Shown here one piece after another: positions 1 to 5,710 of a stretch of 7,706 bases of DNA (positions within the stretch are counted from its first letter, which is position 1; the number at the start of each line of letters is the position of its first letter). Where the stretch lies: contig JASHXQ010000144.1 of NCBI GenBank assembly GCA_030043455.1, forward strand, positions 1 to 7,706, in the 5' to 3' direction. The position numbers and the translations under genes were made by a program. The notes beneath the pieces are model-generated. The model was not told the DNA's origin and ran no database searches. It saw only the letters and a list, made by a program, of their open reading frames with translations. Source of the stretch: Nitrososphaerales archaeon. GTDB lineage: Archaea; Thermoproteota; Nitrososphaeria; Nitrososphaerales; CADDZS01.

Positions 1-112
1 TTGCATCGCGCCTAGTAACTTGAATTGCAACCCATTTGTCCTTGAATTGCTTGAAGATTTCGGCCAATTCGAGCTCCTGAGTTTCAGATCCAACGGTGCT
101 CAACTCTTCCAC
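1..112 (-). CDS. Small hypothetical protein, 5' part only (runs off the left edge)
   Basis: The minus strand reads open from a GTG at 112 to the window edge, giving 37 codons that begin MEELSTVGSETQ and continue with LAEIFKQFKDKWVAIQVT. The acidic, helical start followed by a 'F-x-D-K-W-V-A-I' segment looks like a genuine short soluble protein; the 'F..KWVA' pattern recalls small archaeal/bacterial proteins of the DUF5678 kind, which is only an impression. The frame is closed upstream by TAG at 146-148, so the start must be the GTG at 112 or a TTG at 103; no ATG is available. It lies 39 bases after the medium-subunit gene on the same strand and may be the fourth gene of that operon, although a T6 tract lies between them. 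No function is assigned. Confidence 0.55.
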   Translation of the reverse strand, partial: MEELSTVGSETQELELAEIFKQFKDKWVAIQVTRRDA

Positions 113-136
113 CTGCAGACCGTCGTTGGATCTCTC

Positions 137-150
137 CCTAAAAAACTAGG
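137..150 (-). terminator. Oligo-T tract after the molybdenum hydroxylase operon
   Basis: On the minus strand a T6 run (145 to 140) begins about six bases after the medium-subunit stop, flanked by a 4-bp inverted repeat CCTA/TAGG. Oligo-T tracts are the usual archaeal termination signal. It may reduce rather than stop transcription, because another minus-strand gene appears to begin at 112 with no room for a separate promoter. Confidence 0.4.
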
Positions 151-151
151 C

Positions 152-1171
152 TCACATTTGGGAGAGTGTTCTAAGCGCTTTCTTTACCGCACCCCGAGTG
201 AGGTCTACGCGGTATGCATTTCCCGTGCCATAGGTCAACGGCGTCGCATCGGAAACCGCGGCATTCGCAGCTCCGGTGAACACGTCTTCAGCGTTGGAGC
301 CTGTGATGGACTTGCCAATCAGATATGATTCGGCGGCCGAAGCCCGGTGGGGGATCACGCTGACACCTCCCAGCACGATACTCGCGCTCGAAACGTTGCT
401 TCCTGAGAAATCGAGAATTACTGCCGCGCTTGCAAGGGCAAAATCCCAGGTTCCCCGATCTCGAATCTTGTAATAGATACTCTTGGATGTTGACGACGGC
501 TTCGGAACAGTGAATTGAGTTAGGATCTCATTCTGTCCGACGGTGTTTTCCTTTACGATACCGCTGATCACGCTGATCCCCGGAAGCAATCCATCCATGG
601 AGATAGTCCTCTCGCCTGATCCATAAATGGTGGCTGTTGCTCCCAGAGCTGACAGCGCCGGGCCGATGTCGCCGGCATGATTCGCGTAGCACAGCCTCCC
701 TCCGAAGATGCTGTGATAGTATCGGTTGTCTCCGATGGCTCCGTAACAAACGTTCCCGCCGTTTCTCCAGCAATCGTAATTATTCCGAAGGTAAGGACAC
801 CAGACTTCCTGGAGAACATCTCCCGCAACCGTGCCGACGTTTCTAATCTGCAAGGTAGCGACCTGACCGGCGGCCTGCGCGAGGACCGGCATGGAACTAT
901 TGACGTTCGGATCCGTGGCTACCTGGTTGATCTGTGTGGTAGCACCGATCGTAATGCTGTTGGAGTTGTTAGTAATTCCACTCAGATTGAGTCCGGAAAT
1001 GTCAATCAGATGGGTAAAAAGGTGCTGCTTTATTCGATTCTTGTTGCGGGAGATAATGTCGGAACCCCCGGCAATCACTGCCGCTTCCTGCCCGTACTGC
1101 GCGAGGAGGGAGACTGCTTCGCTGAGCGACGTGGGTTGGTGCAGTCCAAATTGGGATACTTCAGTTCGCAT
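152..1171 (-). CDS. Molybdenum hydroxylase medium subunit: FAD-binding, with a predicted extra [4Fe-4S] cluster
   Basis: At 339 residues this is the electron-relay subunit of a xanthine oxidase-family enzyme, passing electrons from the iron-sulphur centres to FAD and then to an acceptor. Visible FAD-binding motifs are AVIAGGSD (31-38), ITIGATTQI (73-81) and LQIRNVGTVAGD (107-118), which matches the family's IRN-x-GT-x-GGN with A and D in the last positions. Immediately after it is a segment with Cys125, Cys134, Cys142 and Cys161 (C-x8-C-x7-C-x18-C) not present in ordinary CoxM/XdhB proteins; a four-cysteine insert here is known to bind [4Fe-4S] in 4-hydroxybenzoyl-CoA reductase and PaoB. The C-terminal part (about 225-335) fits the CO-dehydrogenase flavoprotein C-terminal domain. 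The ATG has GAGGT ten bases upstream. It follows the large-subunit gene by 15 bases. There is no signal peptide, so export would be by piggy-backing on the small subunit. Substrate unknown. Confidence 0.9.
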   Translation of the reverse strand: MRTEVSQFGLHQPTSLSEAVSLLAQYGQEAAVIAGGSDIISRNKNRIKQHLFTHLIDISGLNLSGITNNSNSITIGATTQINQVATDPNVNSSMPVLAQAAGQVATLQIRNVGTVAGDVLQEVWCPYLRNNYDCWRNGGNVCYGAIGDNRYYHSIFGGRLCYANHAGDIGPALSALGATATIYGSGERTISMDGLLPGISVISGIVKENTVGQNEILTQFTVPKPSSTSKSIYYKIRDRGTWDFALASAAVILDFSGSNVSSASIVLGGVSVIPHRASAAESYLIGKSITGSNAEDVFTGAANAAVSDATPLTYGTGNAYRVDLTRGAVKKALRTLSQM

Positions 1172-1186
1172 TTTTTTCCATACCTC

Positions 1187-3547
1187 TTATGAAGGAATCA
1201 TATTCTGCGATCTCATCCAATTGAGACCGGCCACGATGTCCTGTTTGGTAATGGGGAGATGCTCAAATCGGTAACCCCCCATGGCGTTGGAGATAGCGTT
1301 TGCAAGACCCGGGCTGTAGCAGATGATCACGTTTTCCCCGATCCCTTTTGCCCCGTAAGGTCCGATCGGATCGATGTACTCTTCCCAGACGGTATTGACT
1401 TCATCCGGAAGCTCCATGATCGTAGGAATTCTGAAATCGTGAAAGTTGGGGTTCATGTCCATTCCCGTTGTGGGATCGATCCACCGCTCTGTGTAGAGAG
1501 ATTCCCCAAGTCCCATGAAAAAGCCTCCCCTGCTCTGGCTCTCCGCGCCCTTCGCGAACACTACCTTGCCGATGTCCATCGCACTCGTGTAGTTGTTTAC
1601 ATGCACCTGCGCAGTCTCAATGTCAACCTGGACCTGGAAGAATTTTACACCGCCCACTCTGTACGATACTCCCGCGGGAGGAGTGAACGATCCGTATCCG
1701 GTCATTGGCGCGGAAAGAAGCGCGGCCGCATCCTGGAAACTCATTCCGACGCTCGGATTCTGCTCCTGATAGATCATGTTGTTCCCGAAGACCAAAGTAC
1801 TTGCAGGAACGCCTAACTTTTGTGCCACAATGGGGAACCACTGCCTGGCCAGATCTTTGGCCGCCGCGATGAAGGACATCCCGCCCACCCGTGTTGATCT
1901 ACTGCCTGCAGTTACTCCGGTCGGAGTCGTCATGGAGGTATCCGACTGCACCATCGTGATCGCCGAAAGAGTGGGATCAGTCAGGCCGAGGGACTCCGCT
2001 GCCAGGATTGCTAAAGTAGTGTTACCCCCAGCTCCGTGATCTGTTAAACCGGTGAACGCCGTAACCTGGCCACTAGGTGCGACTTGAAGCTGGCCGGTGA
2101 TGGGTGGAGATAGCGCTCCTTTCTGTGAGTTTAGAAGTGCCAAACCGTAACCCGTCAGGGTCTGACCCTGCAGGTTGACCTTTCCCCATCCGGGCCATTT
2201 TTGCGACCACCCAAACGTCGCCATTGCCTTATTGAAAGCGGCAGGCATGCCATAACCGCTGTACGGAAATCCATTGGTGGGGTCAATCGGCTGGGGACCG
2301 GCCCTCATGTTCGCTGCCCTAAAAGCCGCTGGATCCACATTGAGCTTCTGCGCGAGCATGTCCACCGCGTATTCCATGATAAAGTGACCCTGACTCTCCC
2401 CCACGTCTCTCATAGAGGAGGCCAGGTGATAGCTGTTGGTGTTAGCGGGAAAGACATCAACTACGTAATTCTGCACGTTGTAGAGATTCACAAAGTCGCT
2501 TACGGCGTCTGAACCTTCCGATCCGCCGTATGCGCCGACATTCACAAACAGTGTGATTTTGAACCCTGTGAGGATTCCTGCTTTGGAAGCGAGACTGATG
2601 TAGCCCCTGATCGGGAAACGATGGGTCATGATCTCCGCCTGGTTCATTCGAGTCGGCCCGTACTTTACCGGCAGACCAGCTTTCTGAGACATTGCGGCAG
2701 TGATCGCGATATGCTCCCCTCCGATCTTGTCACCGAGTGCCATGCCCAACACCGCACCGCCTTCCTTACCGCCTAAAGCAGTCGTGACGATCACATTGCT
2801 GGCTGGCAACCCGAAGTACGACGCAATCGTGGTCTTGTCCAGATCTGCCCATTCGCTGCCCACATGGACAGTGAGAACCCCCGCAGACCAAAGAGCTACG
2901 ACTGCCCAGGGTTCCATTTCATAGTGCTGCTCTAACTGAGTGTCGAGACGAACGTTCTCCAGAGTGGTATCGGCGTTGGCAAAGGCCGAATTCACATCTC
3001 CCTGCTCAATGTGGATCGAAGCTGGAACGACCCCGGTCTCTGGGGCGTACCCTCCAGAAGGTGCATTTCCTCCTGGCCATAGATTGACAGTTCCAGGCTG
3101 CAGCGCGTCCTCCTGATCGTTCACCCAGGGCAGGCTGGTGTATTCTACGTCAATCAAATCCACAGCATCTTCGACCTCGTCAGTGCTTGGCGCGGCGACG
3201 GCGCATATGGGTTGCCCGGGGTACAGAGTTTCGTTTACTGCGAGGGGCGCCCTAGCTCTTCCGTTGGTGGACCAGTAAGAATATGGAGGAAGATCTGCGG
3301 CAGTGAGGACGACATATCCGGCCGCCTCAGCCTTGCTCGTATCCAGCTTGGTGATTATAGCGTGAGGAGCGGGAATCGTGACCATGCCCAAGTACAGCAT
3401 CGAGGTGTATAGAGAGGAAAGACCCAGATGTCCGGGGTTGATGTCGTAGGTGTAAACTCCCACCCCCGTAATTTTTCTCTTGATATCCCTCCGGTTGATA
3501 TTGGGATTTCCCACGAGAGCGGGATTTCCCTCAAGGGGCGTGCTCAT
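1187..3547 (-). CDS. Molybdenum hydroxylase large subunit (molybdopterin-binding, xanthine oxidase family; not a classical CoxL)
   Basis: A 786-residue catalytic subunit that would hydroxylate or oxidise an unknown substrate at a Mo-pterin centre. The N-terminal 'hammerhead' domain (about 26-140) starts with ITGVGVYTYDI and includes LTAADLP (81-87). The Mo-pterin domain follows with HYEMEPW (208-214), LTDHGAGGNTT (501-511, for the usual GQG motif), TPTGVTAGSRSTRVGG (541-556) and GAKGIGE (732-738), whose Glu738 fits the catalytic glutamate. The active-site loop reads SSMRDVGESQG (377-387): the arginine of MRGFGxPQ is kept, but this is neither the form I AYxCSFR nor the form II AYRGAGR loop of CO dehydrogenases. 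The usual GGGFGGK loop reads GMALGDK (268-274). The frame stays open upstream to a TTG at 3598, but the ATG at 3547 has GGAGGT thirteen bases before it, starts one base after the small-subunit stop, and fits the family N-terminus. No signal peptide. Confidence 0.9.
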   Translation of the reverse strand: MSTPLEGNPALVGNPNINRRDIKRKITGVGVYTYDINPGHLGLSSLYTSMLYLGMVTIPAPHAIITKLDTSKAEAAGYVVLTAADLPPYSYWSTNGRARAPLAVNETLYPGQPICAVAAPSTDEVEDAVDLIDVEYTSLPWVNDQEDALQPGTVNLWPGGNAPSGGYAPETGVVPASIHIEQGDVNSAFANADTTLENVRLDTQLEQHYEMEPWAVVALWSAGVLTVHVGSEWADLDKTTIASYFGLPASNVIVTTALGGKEGGAVLGMALGDKIGGEHIAITAAMSQKAGLPVKYGPTRMNQAEIMTHRFPIRGYISLASKAGILTGFKITLFVNVGAYGGSEGSDAVSDFVNLYNVQNYVVDVFPANTNSYHLASSMRDVGESQGHFIMEYAVDMLAQKLNVDPAAFRAANMRAGPQPIDPTNGFPYSGYGMPAAFNKAMATFGWSQKWPGWGKVNLQGQTLTGYGLALLNSQKGALSPPITGQLQVAPSGQVTAFTGLTDHGAGGNTTLAILAAESLGLTDPTLSAITMVQSDTSMTTPTGVTAGSRSTRVGGMSFIAAAKDLARQWFPIVAQKLGVPASTLVFGNNMIYQEQNPSVGMSFQDAAALLSAPMTGYGSFTPPAGVSYRVGGVKFFQVQVDIETAQVHVNNYTSAMDIGKVVFAKGAESQSRGGFFMGLGESLYTERWIDPTTGMDMNPNFHDFRIPTIMELPDEVNTVWEEYIDPIGPYGAKGIGENVIICYSPGLANAISNAMGGYRFEHLPITKQDIVAGLNWMRSQNMIPS

Positions 3548-3548
3548 T

Positions 3549-4286
3549 TTACTGGGAAGAACCTCCCAGACTTTGCGCCGCGGCTTGCACGGCCTCAATC
3601 ACATTCAGGTAAGTTCCGCAACGACACAGAATGCCTTCCAGGCCTGCTTGAATTTGCGCCTGAGTAGGGTTCGAATTGGTCTTTAAGAGGGCGGTCGCAG
3701 CCATCACCCGGCCAGCCTGGCAGTAACCACACTGGCTGGCGTCAGCAGGCACCCAAGCCTCCTGCACCGCGTTCAGGACATTATCCGTGCTTCCTCCCTC
3801 TACAGTGAGTATGTTCTGCCCCTGAGCCGCCCTCACGGCCAGGTACGTACAAGAGTAAACAGGAATATTGTCAATCAGTACCGTACAGCCGCCGCACTCC
3901 ATTCTGTTGCATGGCCGCTTGGTCCCGATCAAGTTGAGGGTCTCTCGCAAAACATTCACCAGCATATCCCGCGGTTGGACATTTACCGAATAGCTGTGTT
4001 GGTTTACGATCAATGTAATCGCCCTAGTGGCAAAAGCATCCGAAGGAGTAGGAGACGTCGGCGCAGTCTGGAGCAACGCTCCCGATGCGGATTTGAGTCC
4101 CAGTCCGCCGACACCGACGATCGCCACGCCAGCCGCGCTGGCCTTCATGAACGTCCTTCTGGAAACTGTTGGACTTCCGTCCTCGCTAAAATTTACATTT
4201 TCTGACGAAGAATCTTTCAGATCCTCATCGGACACGCTCTCGGTTGAGGACAACCTTTTTTCTTCACCTACGACCCAGTCGGGCAA
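3549..4286 (-). CDS. Molybdenum hydroxylase small subunit with twin-arginine signal, 2x[2Fe-2S]
   Basis: This 245-residue protein carries electrons from the Mo centre to the flavin through two [2Fe-2S] clusters. The ferredoxin-like cluster is formed by Cys126, Cys131, Cys134 and Cys146 (C-x4-C-x2-C-x11-C). The second, helical-domain cluster has Cys186, Cys189, Cys221 and Cys223 (QCGYC then CRC). Residues 42-48 (SRRTFMK) plus the hydrophobic stretch AAGVAIVGVGGLGL form a Tat signal, so the folded complex is expected outside the cytoplasm, as in E. coli PaoABC. Before the twin arginine lies an unusually long acidic region of about 41 residues. No ATG is in frame before residue 47. The TTG at 4286 has GAGGGGGA thirteen bases upstream; a TTG at 4253 (residue 12) has GGTGA ten bases upstream and is a real alternative. 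First gene of the operon, with a TATA candidate about 50 bases upstream. Confidence 0.92.
   Translation of the reverse strand: MPDWVVGEEKRLSSTESVSDEDLKDSSSENVNFSEDGSPTVSRRTFMKASAAGVAIVGVGGLGLKSASGALLQTAPTSPTPSDAFATRAITLIVNQHSYSVNVQPRDMLVNVLRETLNLIGTKRPCNRMECGGCTVLIDNIPVYSCTYLAVRAAQGQNILTVEGGSTDNVLNAVQEAWVPADASQCGYCQAGRVMAATALLKTNSNPTQAQIQAGLEGILCRCGTYLNVIEAVQAAAQSLGGSSQ
3552..3569 (-). promoter_or_regulatory. Hairpin overlapping the large-subunit Shine-Dalgarno
   Basis: The minus-strand message reads CTGGGA-GGTTCT-TCCCAG, a perfect 6-bp inverted repeat with a 6-base loop, just before the small-subunit stop codon and the large-subunit ATG (3547). The GGAGGT ribosome binding site straddles the first arm and the loop. 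Ribosomes finishing the small subunit would melt it, a possible translational coupling. Six-bp repeats are common by chance; only the position is suggestive. Confidence 0.35.
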
Positions 4287-4315
4287 CGTAAATACATTTC
4301 CCCCTCACAAAAAGC

Positions 4316-4335
4316 TTCAATTTTCAATTTTCAAT
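4316..4335. repeat. Three tandem copies of a 7-base A/T-rich unit in the divergent promoter region
   Basis: The sequence TTCAATTTTCAATTTTCAAT has an exact 7-base period over 20 bases. It lies between the minus-strand TATA candidate and the predicted transcription start of the molybdenum hydroxylase operon, where bound protein would block initiation. It could be an operator or simple slippage sequence. Confidence 0.5.
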
Positions 4336-4343
4336 GCATAAAA
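4336..4343 (-). promoter_or_regulatory. TATA-like element for the molybdenum hydroxylase operon
   Basis: CTTTTATG on the minus strand lies about 50 bases upstream of the small-subunit TTG. With the usual archaeal spacing, transcription would begin near 4314, giving a leader of about 28 bases that contains the GAGGGGGA ribosome binding site. Assigned by pattern and spacing only. Confidence 0.4.
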
Positions 4344-4386
4344 GATCTAGAAGATAGTTTTTTCCTCGTTCCATGGATCTTCTTGT

Positions 4387-4398
4387 AAACTTATTAGG
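4387..4398 (+). promoter_or_regulatory. TATA-like element for the cupredoxin-fold gene
   Basis: AAACTTATTAGG is centred about 30 bases upstream of the TTG at 4423. Transcription would start near 4418, only a few bases before the start codon, so the message would be almost leaderless. This 136-base divergent region (4287-4422) otherwise holds only the minus-strand promoter and the 7-base repeats. Confidence 0.35.
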
Positions 4399-4422
4399 CG
4401 ATTAGCAGTACCGTCAGAGGAC

Positions 4423-4905
4423 TTGATTCTTCGCAGAATCAAAGCGAGAAGGGCTATTTCGATCTTTCTCCCGATTTTCATTGTGGCTGCAGTGATTCTT
4501 GTAATAGCAGTCGCTGCCTATTTCGCGATCCAGTTTCCGGGCAGTCTTCCAACCAATACCTCCACGCCAACAACTTTCACTGTAACTAGTGGATCGTACT
4601 CCTACGTGACTTACGGTGATGCGAATCTCACGCACGCCATAATTTATATTGTCGAAGGGGCTTCTCAGGGAAAGGAAGTTCCCTTTAGTCCCCAGAATGC
4701 TACGGTCGTGATCGGGCAAAACAATACTGTAGTGTGGGAAAATCTGGACGTCGTTAATCAGACGATCATGGAAACGAGTGGGATGTTCAATCAGACTTTG
4801 GCCCCTCTGGCGGAATGGAACTATACGTTCACCAATGCGGGTACCTATTCTTATACGAATCCACACTTTCCCTGGGAGAACGGTACCGTGACCGTGGTTT
4901 CCTAA
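4423..4905 (+). CDS. Membrane-anchored cupredoxin-fold protein with degenerate copper site
   Basis: 160 residues. A basic start (RRIKARR, 4-10) and a long hydrophobic segment (about 12-38) form a signal anchor, placing the rest outside the cell. After a Thr/Ser/Pro-rich linker (43-58), residues about 85-160 follow the plastocyanin pattern: FSPQNATVVIGQNNTVVWENLD (88-109, two strands), a TFTNAGTYSY strand (135-144) and a GTVTVV end. The copper ligands are not kept: Asn112 stands where the first His is expected, Thr145 at the Cys, Glu152 at the Met; His148 may be the remaining His. It probably cannot form a type 1 copper site and would act as a binding or structural domain. Eight N-x-S/T sequons are present. 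The start must be non-ATG; TTG at 4423 has AGAGG only two bases upstream, consistent with a nearly leaderless message. Divergent from the molybdenum hydroxylase operon. Confidence 0.75.
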   Translation: MILRRIKARRAISIFLPIFIVAAVILVIAVAAYFAIQFPGSLPTNTSTPTTFTVTSGSYSYVTYGDANLTHAIIYIVEGASQGKEVPFSPQNATVVIGQNNTVVWENLDVVNQTIMETSGMFNQTLAPLAEWNYTFTNAGTYSYTNPHFPWENGTVTVVS

Positions 4906-4927
4906 TCGCATCTTCCTCGATTCCACC

Positions 4928-5000
4928 GAAATTTTGAAGTAATAATGCCCTAAAATTGCTCTCGTTTTTTAGTAGATCTGCTTCGTAATTTCAAAATTTC
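4928..5000. repeat. 11-bp perfect inverted repeat bracketing the promoter of the next gene
   Basis: GAAATTTTGAA at 4928-4938 is the exact reverse complement of TTCAAAATTTC at 4990-5000, with a 51-base spacer. The right arm abuts the ATG at 5001 and the spacer holds the T-rich/TATA candidate. Possible paired operator sites, or, in a read-through transcript, a stem next to the start codon. Confidence 0.5.
4965..4975 (+). promoter_or_regulatory. T-rich element: terminator of the cupredoxin gene and/or TATA-like element
   Basis: TTTTTTAGTAG begins 60 bases after the cupredoxin stop, so the T6 run can end that transcript. Its 3' part lies about 26-33 bases before the ATG at 5001, the position expected for a TATA element of a leaderless transcript, and that ATG indeed lacks a Shine-Dalgarno. 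The match to a TATA consensus is weak. Confidence 0.35.
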
Positions 5001-5498
5001 ATGGGAAGTGCTTTGGTCGACACTACAACTCTGATCGTGATCAGCACTATCGTTCAGACAATCGTGATCACGATTACGCTGATAGTCTTCGTCATGCAAT
5101 TTCGCAGTCAGGAAAGGGCCATCCGCGAAGCATCCTATCAAGGCTTGATGGGACGTTACAACGATTATATCACCGGGGTGGTTCAGAATCCGGCCTTAGG
5201 AAGACTCCTTGCAGGCGATGATGCAATTACTCCGGAAGAGTCGTCAGTTTACGGAAATCTGCTCGTCGCGTACGGAATTATCGAGGAGGCTTTTCTGCTC
5301 CGTCAAAAAAAGTGGATAACTGAGGATGAGTGGGGACAGTGGTCTGCCTTCCTGCGAGCCCTCGCCACCCGTCCACAGATGAAAGTAGTCTTTGAGCGAT
5401 CCCGGGGGACGTTTGATAGACGGTTCGAGGAATTCACTTCGCAGATGTACAAAGAAATTGAGGCAGCAGAGTCGAAAAAAACTAGTGGGAGAAACTAA
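5001..5498 (+). CDS. Small single-pass membrane protein with cytoplasmic helical domain (DUF4760-like)
   Basis: 165 residues. A hydrophobic segment of about 22 residues (about 10-33, rich in I, V and T) follows a short N-terminus. QFRSQERAIREAS follows, with positive charges that would hold the rest inside. The remaining 120 residues are helical and amphipathic, with YNDYITGVVQNPALGRLL, then YGNLLVAYGIIEEAFLL, RQKKWITEDEWGQWSAFL, and near the end an 'F-E-R-S-R-G-T-F-D' signature. This layout (one helix, then a 'pattern of residues around E-E-x-x-L-L-x-x-K-x-W-I') is what I associate with DUF4760-type proteins, of unknown function. The ATG has no Shine-Dalgarno, suggesting leaderless transcription. 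The C-terminus (ESKKTSGRN) is basic and probably disordered. No functional link to the flanking genes can be shown. Confidence 0.75.
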   Translation: MGSALVDTTTLIVISTIVQTIVITITLIVFVMQFRSQERAIREASYQGLMGRYNDYITGVVQNPALGRLLAGDDAITPEESSVYGNLLVAYGIIEEAFLLRQKKWITEDEWGQWSAFLRALATRPQMKVVFERSRGTFDRRFEEFTSQMYKEIEAAESKKTSGRN

Positions 5499-5532
5499 CT
5501 GACCTAAAATCTAAAGAAATTCTTGTGGAGGT

Positions 5533-5553
5533 CTCTTTTTCCGCTTTTTCGTT
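5533..5553 (+). terminator. Double oligo-T tract after the small membrane protein gene
   Basis: Two T5 runs (5536-5540 and 5545-5549) in a pyrimidine-rich stretch about 35 bases after the stop at 5498 fit an archaeal intrinsic terminator. No convincing hairpin precedes them. Confidence 0.45.
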
Positions 5554-5621
5554 TCTATCTGCCCCATCGTTGCTGATAATGGACCTTCCTGTAACAGTCC
5601 TCAAGTGTTGCATTTTCCTCA

Positions 5622-5629
5622 AAGTATAC
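5622..5629 (+). promoter_or_regulatory. Alternative TATA-like element in the leader of the ACT-V4R gene
   Basis: AAGTATAC would place a transcription start near 5650, 150 bases before the ATG at 5800. It is a weaker candidate than the element at 5679-5686. The gene-free stretch 5499-5799 holds, in order, the T tracts, this element, the second TATA candidate and an inverted repeat; no tRNA or other RNA gene was recognised there. Confidence 0.25.
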
Positions 5630-5678
5630 CCGTAAACGATGTATTTTCTGGGCTCTGTGGACAAATGTACACGCGGCG

Positions 5679-5686
5679 AAATATAC
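5679..5686 (+). promoter_or_regulatory. TATA-like element for the ACT-V4R operon
   Basis: AAATATAC, preceded by purine-rich GCGA and followed directly by an inverted repeat. Transcription would begin near 5710, leaving a leader of about 90 bases before the ATG at 5800. Confidence 0.35.
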
Positions 5687-5710
5687 TTCGGGAGACCTCT
5701 ATATCCCGAA
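5687..5710. repeat. 7-bp inverted repeat downstream of the TATA element
   Basis: TTCGGGA (5687-5693) and TCCCGAA (5704-5710) are perfect reverse complements separated by 10 bases. The repeat covers the space between the TATA candidate and the predicted start site, where a repressor would act. Several 7-bp repeats with short spacers are expected by chance in a window this size, so the location is the only argument. Confidence 0.35.

Noticed and set aside
20..328. A 102-codon plus-strand frame at the left edge
   Set aside because: Overlaps the end of the FAD subunit and the left-edge minus-strand gene, both of which give more protein-like translations.
677..1192. A 171-codon plus-strand frame
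   Set aside because: Lies entirely opposite the FAD subunit, whose motifs are unmistakable; the translation has no recognisable pattern.
1259..1816. A 185-codon plus-strand frame
   Set aside because: Antisense shadow of the large molybdopterin subunit.
1187..3598. Large subunit starting at TTG 3598 and overlapping the small-subunit gene by 50 bases
   Set aside because: The ATG at 3547 has a good ribosome binding site and matches the family's N-terminus; the extra 17 residues (MRPCKPRRKVWEVLPSK) are a reading of small-subunit codons in another frame.
152..4286. Naming the operon coxMLS (aerobic CO dehydrogenase)
   Set aside because: Neither AYxCSFR nor AYRGAGR is present in the large subunit, and the FAD subunit has an iron-sulphur insert that CoxM lacks.
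4414..4926. A 170-codon minus-strand frame
   Set aside because: Opposite the cupredoxin-fold gene, rich in His/Arg and without domain pattern; the plus-strand frame has a signal anchor and a cupredoxin pattern.
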